Position numbers and translations under genes: made by a program. Below are positions 1 through 10,100 of a DNA stretch of 64,000 nucleotides, one piece after another (within the stretch, counting starts at the first letter, position 1; every line of letters starts with the position of its first letter). The stretch lies in NCBI GenBank assembly GCA_021521415.1, contig JAIQDT010000106.1, positions 1,167,001 through 1,231,000 on the forward strand, read 5' to 3'. The DNA comes from Bidens hawaiensis. Lineage: Eukaryota; Streptophyta; Magnoliopsida; Asterales; Asteraceae. The notes beneath the pieces are model-generated. The model did not search any database. It was not told where the DNA came from and worked only from the letters and a program-made list of their open reading frames with translations.

Positions 1-779
1 TTGCTCTGCACCGGTAGGGGGTATGAGCTGCTATGTATGTGACAACAACCAAAAAATAAGGTTGTTTACATAATGGGCCATAAGGTTGTTTTTTGCCCAA
101 TAAAGTATTATAATTATAATTTTTTTTACTAAATTATAGGATGTGGATTATACAATTATTGTATAATTTGTAGTTAAATAAATAGTAATCTTGATTAGGC
201 TAGCTGGCCTAGTTAAACTTGTAATATGAAGCTCGAGTTCGATCTTATTTAAGTGGGATTGATTTGGTAACTTCACACCCCTATTTAACTTTAAACTTTT
301 ACTTATAAATGTATAATATAACTAATCTCATATGTATATACATAAATAAATCAAAATTGGTAACTTTACACCTTTTTTTTTATTCCCAAAGTACCCTTTA
401 GTAAGGAAGAAGCAAATATATTGTAACAAAATAATATGCATTATTAAATCTAAGGACATATTTCCAAAAACTGATAGGAGTTTGGGGGAAATGTTTCAGA
501 GAATATTTGTACAAGTAACTTTTGCAAGCATAAAGTAACCAAATATTATGGTGGAAACATGTAAACTTTAAGTGAAAGTGAAAGTAGAAAAGTAAATTGC
601 CAACAATAAACCTTTTTCTTAATTCTAAACAAAGGACACAAGACCCAAATTTTATAGTGATATATGTATAAATGCCAAAGGGTAACTCTAGATGTGTCAA
701 TTTGGAATAAAAAACATTTTTAAAGATGATCTAATAGTTTACGATTGAATTATTACAGACTTCTAATTTGTTAGTACTA
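1..779. other. AT-rich intergenic DNA, nothing recognised
   Basis: I see no coding exon, RNA gene or clear repeat boundary here. The stretch is AT-rich with short homopolymer runs. Open frames in it are short and show no family resemblance. Confidence 0.6.
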
Positions 780-1110
780 AGAAAACTTGATCAATATCCC
801 TCCCTTGTGGCTTAGTGATAGAATGTTTTTGTTCTTCGGCGAAGACTTAAATTCGATTCCCACTTGTGTCATTTTTTATGGATACTGGTGATTAAGGATT
901 TGAGCTAGATTTTGTGAAAATGTTGTCAGTTTGAATCCCAAACCCACCCAGTTTTTCGTCACTCTGTGTGTTACGTCAGAGAGTTTTGTTCTTGTGGTGG
1001 CACAACGACTATCAAGTGGCAACCGGCGGTATGGTTTTATGGGGGAACCCGCCCAAGCTAAACTTTGAAAGCCATCATGGGCTAAGTAAAGACAACATAG
1101 TCCATCCAGA
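780..1110 (+). repeat. Dispersed SINE-like repeat with tRNA-type promoter boxes
   Basis: A box-A-like TGGCTTAGTGATAG lies near 808 and a box-B-like ATTCGATTCC at 851-860, the spacing of a pol III tRNA-type promoter. The following text, containing GATTAAGG, a TTTTCGTC stretch and CAACGACTATCAAGTGGC, recurs with drift at 28.66-29.48 kb, so this is a dispersed family. The box pattern suggests a tRNA-derived SINE head. I cannot define its exact ends or a target-site duplication, and a non-SINE repeat with a chance box pair is possible. Confidence 0.4.
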
Positions 1111-1702
1111 AAAAGCCAACTAAGATCTCCAAATTTAAAGAATACGATGACTTAACATACAAAAAATTCATTGTTACAAAAGAGAGAAAAAACTAGAACA
1201 ATATCAAGAAAAGAAAAGGTAAATTTGAATAATCAAAAGAAATACTTTATCTTGTACGAGTTAGTTTTTTTATCATATACATATCAGTTCAAGGAGTACA
1301 TAATTATTGTTCGTTCGGTAAAATATAGTTTTCACTAAAATGTGAAAAACAAAACTTTCTCTTTCGGACCAATCAATCACAAGATGAAAAATATCACAGG
1401 ATCTCACCATTATCTGTTTGATTATTGGGTAAAATTTTAGGTGTAAAAAGAGTGACGATAAATGTATATCTATTTTTCTCTACTTTCTTATTAATCATTC
1501 GGATGTTATACTTGTACACCCTTTATATGTGCATGTTATCACTCATTTTCATGTGGTCATACACCAAGGATAACAGCTTATATATAACATACTAATATGA
1601 TAATAAAAATTTATAAACAGTGAATTACAATGGTTAGATGTATAATGTGGTTTTCTTCTCTTGGTTTGTCCAAAAGAAAAACAAGAGTATATTAGTATAA
1701 TA
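1111..1702. other. AT-rich intergenic DNA, nothing recognised
   Basis: No gene is visible. A GTGGTTTTCTTCTC-like motif near 1646 resembles the terminal repeat of the element starting at 1703, so a degenerate end of a related element may lie here. Confidence 0.5.
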
Positions 1703-2113
1703 TGGTTTTCATCCCTGTGGTTTGTCCAAATATACGGTTTTAGTTTAGTAGTTTCAAATTTGTAATTTTCGTCCATGTGGTTTCATTTCACTTGCAATTA
1801 AACCCGATACCACTAACCCTGTTAAGTCTGGCCGTTAAACCCATCAATGAGCTCTCACGCGAGGGGTATTTTTGTCCTTTTTTTAACAAATACACCCCAG
1901 CTTCTCACGCGAGGGGGCTTGCGAATTAAAGCTGGGGTTTATTTAGGGAGAAAAAGAAAAAAACTGTCACTCATGTGAACGACCAGACTTAATGGGGGTT
2001 AGTGTGATCGGGTTTAATTGCAAGTGAAATGAAACCACATAGGCGAAAATCAAAAATTTAAAACTATTTTTACTAAAATCGCTGATATGTACAAACCATA
2101 TAGACGAAAACCG
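1703..2113. mobile_element. Long terminal-inverted-repeat element (Mutator-like MITE)
   Basis: The left end runs from GGTTTTCATCCCTGTGG through GTGGTTTCATTTCACTTGC. This is mirrored as the reverse complement at the right end, GCAAGTGAAATGAAACCAC through to GACGAAAACC. The arms are over 100 bp with mismatches. The centre holds two copies of CTCACGCGAGGGG and no coding capacity. Long arms without a transposase fit a non-autonomous Mutator-like element. I could not find a convincing 9-bp target duplication, so the family is an inference. Confidence 0.55.
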
Positions 2114-3597
2114 TAGTTTACTAGAAAGACAATCAATTAAATTAAAATGGTAAAAAAGATAAATGGACCACCACGTGGAGGACATACTGTGGGACCCACA
2201 ATTGATAAGGTGAAAGCAGCTTGAGATCGGGACAAAGTGAGATTATTAAACTCCCATGGGGCGCGGAAGAGGAGTGAGAAGGGCGCCGTGGAGGAGGGAA
2301 CACCGCCGGGGGGGGGGGGGGCGGTGGTGGCGGGCGCGGAGGGGGAGCGGCCATTCAGACAACTGGCGTCATCAAGAGCTCTCTCTCTCTCTCCTCTCAC
2401 ATACACACACACATATATATATTGGGGCACCTAAGGGGCATTAAACCATAGCGGGACGGGCTTCAATGCGCCGTTTTTTTACGAGGCGATGACGTGGCGT
2501 TTACGTGGCACTGTTGAGGGGTTTCAAAGCCCCCCACCATAGCGGATAGCCTTATAGAATAATGAGGGGCAATAATGACAACAAGAAAGATATATTTTGC
2601 CTCATTTGTTCACTTAATCATTTTACTAGGGCTCATCATGAGCTAGCTCGAACACAATCTGGTTCGTTAGATTTTGACTCGGCGACAATAGTGGAGCTTG
2701 TACGAGATCACAGGAAGACACCATTTGTGTAGGTTATGACACAAACATTAGCTGATGATGCGGTATAATTACCGAGGGCTGTCACGTGACCCAATATATG
2801 TGCATTGTCACTGACAATGCTTGTTAACATGCAGTATAAATGTAATTATTACTATAGGATAAATTAGAGCTTTGTGCCCCAAAGCACCTATTGGACCACG
2901 TGGTGGATTGTCATTTGGCCATGCTAAGTTTGTTATTATTAACTTCTTTTAAGTTATGGTATCGTAATGAATGTAACCAAAACCGATCGGCGGTCGGGTT
3001 TTACATATTGGTCCTTTTGTTTTAGTTTCATTACCGTAATGAACGTAATTGGAATCAACCGAATTTGCAATGACTCGCCGCTGTAACTCCCGAGACCAAT
3101 AATATTCGTGTTTTACCAATGTTCGGGTTTTACCAATTCACCGGCTGGGACCGAAAACGCTCGAGTAAACATATTTGACCTGTCACACAAGGGGGTTTGA
3201 CAGGCAGGCCCACAGAATACAGATAGATAGAGACATGACAACCAATAGGCCCATTTCCCACTGCATTTTAAAGGAATTCTAGCCTTCCCATGAAAGCATA
3301 ACAACCTACAAAATCTTAACATTCATTTTGAACCCGGATTACAGGGCTACATATGTGGGGATGTTGAGCCATTTGGGCCTAATATAGTTTCTATATTAAT
3401 AAAAACGGTTTTTTATAAACTATTGTGTAATTATCTACTAGAGGTGCACTTTATAACCGGTTAACCGGTTTCGGACCGATTCCTTAACCGATTAGTAACA
3501 GGTCTTTCTTTAACAAGTTTTTACCTGGAAAAACCGGAGCCGATACATTTTGGCTCGGAATTGTTTAATAACTGTTCATGCCCATCAGCCTAGGTAA
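2114..3597. other. Intergenic DNA with a G-run and CA/TA microsatellite
   Basis: No gene is supported. A run of 14 G at 2308-2321 sits in GC-rich sequence that creates artificial glycine/proline frames on both strands. A CT then CA/TA microsatellite follows at about 2381-2423. The piece around 2436-2560 (TTTTTTTACGAGGCGATGACGTGGC-like, split here as ACGAGGCGATGACG) looks like transposon-derived intergenic DNA. From 2570 to 3597 I see nothing recognisable. Confidence 0.5.
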
Positions 3598-3900
3598 ATG
3601 TTCGAAGTTGAAATGGCGGATGTCTGATTCCACACTTGCCATTTCAAATGACAGATGTATTTCAAAGGTTAAAAAAAATATAAGGGTAGGTTATTTCAAT
3701 ATACGAGACCCGCCAGTCAATCTGGTGGATTGGCTGCCAGTGGGTTCCATCATTTGAAATGACGGGATACAAGATAACTTTTTAACTTCCATCATTTCAA
3801 ATGGCAGAACACGAGATAAACGTCCACCTCACCAAACAAAATATTACACAACCTGTCATTATTCTAAGATCCGTCATTTGAAATAACGGATAACATAGGA
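3598..3900. repeat. Repeat with palindromic CATTTGAAATG motifs
   Basis: At least five variants of a short palindrome of the form CC-R-YCATTT(G/C)AAATRRCGG occur: near 3610, 3640, 3750, 3793 and 3872. The same motif family recurs in a long foldback at 46.9-47.3 kb inside the At4g04980-like gene, so this is probably a relative of that element. I cannot set exact ends and see no coding sequence. Confidence 0.5.
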
Positions 3901-4310
3901 ATCTTTAACACTCTTTCTCTCTCCTAAAAACACCTCATTCAATCTTCCCATTTTAAAAATTTTTCCGTTCAATGTGGGATTGCTCCAACTAGCACATGAG
4001 TTGGACCCTTCGTTCATGTCCGACAGCAATTGAGCCTACACAACCTCTTCTACTTTATATTCACGTATAATAATCACCGTTAAAAAAATATATAATTTAA
4101 TAATTTTTTTATAAAATAAAGTACATATAAATACACCCAAAATTTTATTAAATACATAATAAAAAAATAAAGTATATTTCAAATACATACTAAAATTAAG
4201 TATATCTTTTAATAAAAAAAAAAGGTTTTACAAAACACCCACACCACTTTCTGAAAAAACATGAACGTATTTGAGTTCTTTATGCTTTAATACTTTATAT
4301 ACTACTTGTA

Positions 4311-5210
4311 CTCTTGAACACCTATATAACCCAAGTACAAAGATCTTTACCCCCCTCACTTTCCTATGTTAAAGTCTCAAACTTCATCAAGTGGGAGTTG
4401 TTAAACTTTGAATCTCTATGCAACCTTCACTTTGAAATTAATATTCTCCATCTTTTCTTTCTTTTTTGTTGCATATTTTTGAGTTGGGTATTCAAGCATA
4501 GTAATACATCTTTCTATGTGCAAAACCTGAAGTGGGCATGATAGAATCTTGAATCTTTATCAGGCTTTTCAAGATTCTTGAAATGGGTATGCAAGTGTCT
4601 TTTTTTTTAAGTGGGTGTTATAGAATCTTGAATCATTATTCAACTTTTAAAGATTCTTGAAATGAGTATTCTACCACACTAAATTCAACCTATTATTTTT
4701 TTTGGCCAAATGATAATCAAGTTTCTTGAAGTAGTTATTCAAACACATAAACCTTGGAGTGGATAGTGATCAAGATTGTGTTTTTTCAAGTGGGTAGTAA
4801 TCAAGATTCATTAAAAAAATTTAAAAAATATATTATTATTATTATTATTGCTTTGAAAAAATGGGAGTTTTTGCCAAAAGAAAATCAAGTTTCTTGAAGA
4901 GTAGTTATTCTAGCACATAAATCTTGGAGTGGTATTCTCTCTAGATTTTGTGTTTCTTGAAGTGGGTAGTGATCAAGATTCATAAAAAACAAAAAAAAGT
5001 TTTTTTAAATTTGTTATTATTATTGCTTTGAAGAAATGGGAGTTTTTGCCAAAGATAATCAAGTTTCTTGAAGGGTAGTTATTCTAGCACATAAATCTTG
5101 AAGTGGATAGTGATCAAGATTTTGTGTTTCTTGAAGTGGGTAGTGATCAAGATTCTTAAAAAAAAAAGGTTTTTTTTTTAATTTTTTTTTATTATTATTG
5201 ATTTGAAGAA
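4311..5210 (+). repeat. Probable promoter/leader with tandem repeats of about 175 bp before the 116-aa gene
   Basis: A TATA-like CTATATAA lies at 4322-4329. Downstream, from about 4700 to 5210, a unit of about 175 bp recurs. It contains AATCAAGTTTCTTGAAG, then GTGGATAGTGATCAAGATT, then a T-rich/ATT-rich tract, then TTTGAAGAAATGGGAGTT. The last phrase occurs at about 4852, 5026 and 5202, and the third contains the start codon of the downstream gene. The two earlier ATGs open short frames that stop after about 19 and 11 codons, so if transcribed they would be upstream ORFs. Confidence 0.5.
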
Positions 5211-5561
5211 ATGGGAGTTATTGGGAAATTGGAGTGGACGAACACATGCTCAAAGAAACAATACAAAAGCTTGTTTTGGAGAATGAAAGCAGCCATGAAA
5301 AAGGCAGTCAAGAAACAAACAATACTTGTTGCTCTATATGGAGGTCAAAAGAAAGAAGTCAACTTTCAATATGATCCTTCAAGCTATGCTCTCAACTTTG
5401 ATGATGGCACATCCCATCATCATCATCATCATCATCATGACTATCAACATCAACATATGGTGGTGCAGCACAAAATTACCAAAATACCCTTGTCAAAGCA
5501 ACAAGTGTCACATTTGGCTAATGCTACGAGGGTCTATGTTATTTGGGTTGGTTCTTTCTAG
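5211..5561 (+). CDS. Small His-rich plant protein, function unknown
   Basis: A single-exon frame encodes 116 residues. The N-terminal third is basic (FWRMKAAMKKAVKKQ around residues 24-38). Next come a motif YDPSSYALNFDDG around 54-66, a run of eight histidines from a CAT/CAC microsatellite (about 69-76), and a short C-terminal segment ending IWVGSF. The combination of a basic WRMKAAMKKA-like stretch and YDPSSYALNFDDG reminds me of an uncharacterised family of small plant proteins, from memory. The start ATG at 5211 is the third copy of a repeated GAAGAAATGGGAGTT context and is the only one that opens a long frame. No signal peptide or convincing membrane segment is visible. I do not assign a function. 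Expression is not demonstrated. Confidence 0.6.
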   Translation: MGVIGKLEWTNTCSKKQYKSLFWRMKAAMKKAVKKQTILVALYGGQKKEVNFQYDPSSYALNFDDGTSHHHHHHHHDYQHQHMVVQHKITKIPLSKQQVSHLANATRVYVIWVGSF

Positions 5562-5929
5562 TATTATATTAAGATCTTTTAATGGGATTTGTTAGTTGTG
5601 AACCTTGATTTATGATGTGGATTTGAGTTATTGTACTTATCCTAAAAGCATGAGACTTATTGGTCACACAAGATCTTTTGGTCTCTTCAAAGTATTGGTC
5701 TATGGGTTAGATAATTTATTGTTTTTGCAGCATGGTTCTTTTTTTATTGCAGTATTTTTTTTCTATTTTAATTTTCTAAAATAACCAGGTTTCTAAAATA
5801 CAAAGCAGCATGGGCTAATGATATCAGGCACCGATATCAAGTTTTTGAGAAAATCAAGATTGGGATTTTTTGATGCGGTATTTACCGAACTTTTGCTTAC
5901 GGTACTGGTACCGTATTAGTAGAGTTGCA
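5562..5929. other. Downstream region of the small-protein gene
   Basis: Presumed 3' untranslated and intergenic sequence; no feature beyond T-rich tracts is recognised. Confidence 0.4.
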
Positions 5930-6250
5930 CAAACAGGGTATTTTGTAGAAACCGGAACCGGGTAGGCACCTGTTCCGGGGATGGTCAACAAAAGTCAAAC
6001 TGGGTCGATTTGGAACCGGTTCCGGGTTTAGTCGGGTATTTGACGGGCTTTGTCAGAGATTTTTGGATTTTGGGTAGGGTTTTGACCGGGTAAAGGCGGA
6101 GCCGATTCTGGTGGGTCCGAGCCGGGTCCTATTCCGGTACAGATCCAGGGAGAAATCCAATACGAGGTCGTACCTCCGGCCTGGGTACATGTAGAAACCG
6201 GTTCCGGGTCGGGTCCGAAACCACCGAACCGGGTATTTTGTGCACATCTA
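5930..6250. mobile_element. hAT-like MITE (copy 1)
   Basis: The ends are TAGAGTTGCACAAACAGGG and its imperfect inverted partner ending TTGTGCACATCTA. The flanking 8-mers CGTATTAG and CATATCAG agree at six of eight positions, fitting an aged hAT target duplication. The interior is low-complexity CCGG/GGTTC-rich sequence with no transposase. The same design recurs at 9573-9947 and 12862-13148. The open frame across it on the minus strand is not a gene. Confidence 0.65.
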
Positions 6251-6449
6251 CATATCAGTACCAAACCGAACATTTTCAGTGCGGATGCTAAGTTTTTAAG
6301 AAAATCGGTACTGAGCTCATCTCTGTAAAGAAGCATATAGATTGTACAAAAATTAATCCTATATGTATTACTATTATATATATGCAAGACCTTTGTCTCA
6401 AGGTCAAAATGGCAACAAAACATAAAGCATAAATAACTAAACTAGTCTA

Positions 6450-7163
6450 AAAAGATATTCAAATTACCAATTAAGAAAGCAAAACAGACTGTTGTAGCAT
6501 ACAAAGTCTAAATTTATTTACCAAAGTAATCATAATTCAAAAGTTGAAAGCTTAATGGAACAAATAGAAATGAAACTGCCAATGATCCAACTCTTAGTAG
6601 TCCTTGCCACAAAGTCCAGTATTGCACATTTGCACCACAATTGCCTGTCACGAAACAAGAAATGCGGTTTAGCTAGTTACAAATTACAATATACAAAGAC
6701 GTCATGTATCGAAGAGTTATAGATTACACAATATTATCATTGTCATTATATGGCCTTTTACTAATTTATTATTCACAGTGAATAAAATGATTAATCTTGC
6801 ATAATTTAAATCACTTATAAATATATATATATATCGCATGCTTACTAAAGAGAACGAAAATACTGTGAAGAGCGAATGAATTAGGTTAAAAATCAACATA
6901 GTTGTTACTTCACGTGCCAAACGTGTACGAGCATTTACTCTCTAAATAGGGTCACGGTATGTTTAACCGAAAAACCGAATTCAATCATAATTTATGTCAC
7001 AAGACATAAAAGTATTTTTGTAATTTTCATTCCAAAATACAAACGACAAAGAACTGTGATTACAACTAAAACGTTTTCAAGATCGGATTGCAACAAATGA
7101 TGAAACATGATGGTTATACGTACCCGGGTTGGTTCTGTTTCAAACTTTGGCGTGTAACGAATG
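6450..7163 (-). other. Probable 3' UTR of the GID8 homologue, containing a spliced intron
   Basis: After the stop at 7166-7164 the minus strand offers a strong donor, CCCGG|GTACGTAT (exon end at 7124). An acceptor, TTTCGTGACAG, lies near 6648, with GC-balanced, non-coding sequence below it down to about 6450. This suggests a 3' UTR intron of about 475 bp. The stop codon would lie 40 nt upstream of the exon junction, inside the usual 50-55 nt limit for nonsense-mediated decay. Inference only. Confidence 0.4.
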
Positions 7164-10100
7164 TCAAACAGGCGGGTCTTCGAGAGTAGCAGTGAAAAGA
7201 TCCGTGATTCGTGGATAAGCTGCCTTCTCATCAAGCTGATTTTGAGCCCATAACAGCATTCTTAACAAACTTGGGAGCTTCGGGTCTGTTAATCATGTAA
7301 TAATCTCAATGTTAGCACTAATCTCAAGTATCATACAAACCATAATCTATATTGTGCCAGTTATAAACTTGTTCACTTATAAATGAGTTGATTTGGATTA
7401 CATTTACCGCGTGTCAAATGGACAAATCAATTAATTAAACTAAAAGAAATACAGGTTCAACAACTTGACCAAATTACTGTTTAACATGATGCGGGTTGTT
7501 AAAAAATGAATTTTAGTATTTACATTCAAGAAACCAAGATATCGTATTGATTATAATTTATAGGTGGCGGTTCAACCATTTATCCTACGCCACAAAGGAA
7601 TAAATGTTGAATAGTGAAAAATATTATTGAGTTTTTAAATTACTGATAAAGGACCAAAAGAGTGACACGAAAAGGTAGTTAAAAAGAAATTGGTTTAATA
7701 ATAAAAAAGTTGCTGAAGATATACGCGTTTACAACATCCTAAACTGATTTATTGAAACACTTGGAAAAAGAGTAGTTTTTGTATTAATTTAATAGATTAA
7801 ATTACACTTATTATAACTGCGGTATTCAAAAATAAAAAATTATTAATTTGCCCCCATACACAATTTTAATTACATAAATACTACTTTTGCCCCAAAAGCG
7901 GATGTAGTAAGATTGAAGTTGTTGATGAAGAGCAAATTTTACATTTTTACCCTCCATCACTACCATCTTGAAGAAGAGGAAGAACAGGAATTAAAATATT
8001 CATAAAATTAGAAACCTCGAGAACTCGAAATCAGAAAATTTTCTTCTTCATCTTCTAAGACAATTAAAAGAAAAACAGAAAATCAAATAGAAACCTTGAA
8101 AACCCCAATGCAAAAAAAAAGGAAAATATAATAATTCAAATCAAATAAATCAACATTCCTCATCATCTTCTTGAAGAAGATGAAAAACATGATTAAGAGA
8201 AACGAAAGACGATGGAAACCGAAACTTTTGAGTTGGAAACCAGCTAGGTTTTATTTTAGAGTTTAGAGTGAAAATTGCTCATGGGTTTCAGAAGATGAAA
8301 GATTTGATTTTAAAAAGTTGGTTTCAGGTTTCAAGCATTTGATTTTTCAAAGCTTTGCTTTTCCAGTTTTCAAAGTTTCACTCTAAATTATCTTTTAAAT
8401 TGTGTTAAAACTTAAAAGGGAGGATAAAATGCTAAACTAAGGTAGTGTTTGTTATGGAGGAATGGAAGGTGGAATGTAATAAGCCATTCCAAAGGAATGA
8501 AAAAAAACATGTTTGGTTACCATGCATGAATGGAATGGATCATTCCAAATGGAATGAAACTCCTTCCATTTTTAGGATTTTCATTCCTTTGGGTATGGGT
8601 GTTTTTTTTCCATTCCTTCAAGGAAGGAAAAAGTCAACATCATTATTACTATTATAAAATTATAATTATATTATTATTATTATTATTATTTTCTAATTAT
8701 AGTTATTATATTATCATTGTCGTTTTGTATATTATAATATAACTATTATTATATTAGAACTATTACTACATTATCAATATATTTTATTTTTAAATTAGAT
8801 GAGTTAACATTTCATAACGCATATACAGTTTAACGATCTCGTTGCAGCACGAGGTCCTAAAAATACTTATTATGAATATTCATTTATTATTAATATTATT
8901 TATTTATTCTTTATTATTATTACTAATAAAAATATTAATAATGATAAAGTGATTAATCATTCCATTCTTACATGGTAACCAAACATGACAATGGAGTGGT
9001 AATGATCCATTTCATTCCTTTCTCCATTCCATTACCACGTCCATTCCATTCCCTCATCAATTCCATTACCCCGTACCAAACATACCCTAACTTTATTAAT
9101 AATATCAACTGCCAAAAGTCAATTTACTCAAGTACTCAAAATTAGATAAACACTAACCTTTTTCATGGCTTTGACTTGTAAGGATCGCCGCATTGACCTC
9201 GCTTGCGGTTTTTAAACGCTGCGATATGTCTAAGAGATCTCCAACGGGGCTATTCTTTACATCTTCAAATGCCAACAGTGCAACAGTTCTTTCCAGCTCC
9301 TCTAGAAAGCTTTGCTGCAATCATGCGATCTTATCTTAATAAACAACCACTTAAATAAAAAATTAAATACAAAAAAAAAACAGTATTAATAAAGATAGAA
9401 TTTACATTTTCTTCTCCCCTCGGAGCAAGCTCCTCCTGAGCAAATTCTAAAGCTTCTTCAACCTTTCCATTTCTAATCAATTCTATCAACCTTTGCTGCT
9501 GCAGATGGAAAAATAGCTGTGGATTCGTATCTAGAATCTGCACAAAATATTTGCCACGTCAGCATTTATAACTAGAGCTGCACAAACCGGTTTGAAACTC
9601 AATACCGGTTTGGGTTGAAACCAGTTCGGATTGGTCAACAAAAGTCAAAACCAGTTTATGACCGGTTTCGGTTCGGGCTGAAACCGGTTCAGTTTGGTCA
9701 ACAAAAGTCATAATCGGTTTCAGTACGGGTTGAAACTGGTTTCTTGACCAGGTGACGATCGGTTTTGGTTCAGGTTTTGCCCGATTTTTGCTGGTTTTGG
9801 TTCGGTTAACCGGTTTTGGTGGAGAAAATTACAAACCTGTTCCAAACCTACGGTTTCAATCGGTTCTACATAAACGGTTTCAAACAGGTTCGGTTTAGGT
9901 TCGATTTTCGAGTCGGGTCGGTTAACCGGCTTATTTGCCTACCTCTGTTTAGAACAGTTAACAAAAAAGTAAGCCTTATAAAGCAAAAATAAGCAACTAA
10001 CGAACCTCGGGATTCAGATCATTAACTTTTTCAATTGCATCTTCAACATTCCCAGATTGTACAGCTTTCTTAACAGCCATACGATCTGTAATGGTTGCAA

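Noticed and set aside
398..700. 100-codon minus-strand frame rich in Phe/Tyr/Leu
   Set aside because: Composition is that of AT-rich non-coding DNA; no domain, and no splice partners were found.
806..862. A tRNA gene near 0.8 kb
   Set aside because: Only the promoter boxes are tRNA-like; the arms do not pair and the sequence is part of a dispersed repeat.
2137..2444. Pro/Gly-rich frames around the first G run
   Set aside because: Caused by GC-rich low-complexity sequence on both strands; no start context or conserved motif.
6028..6423. 131-codon minus-strand frame
   Set aside because: It runs across a hAT MITE of CCGG/GGTT motif repeats and into flanking AT-rich DNA; no family resemblance.
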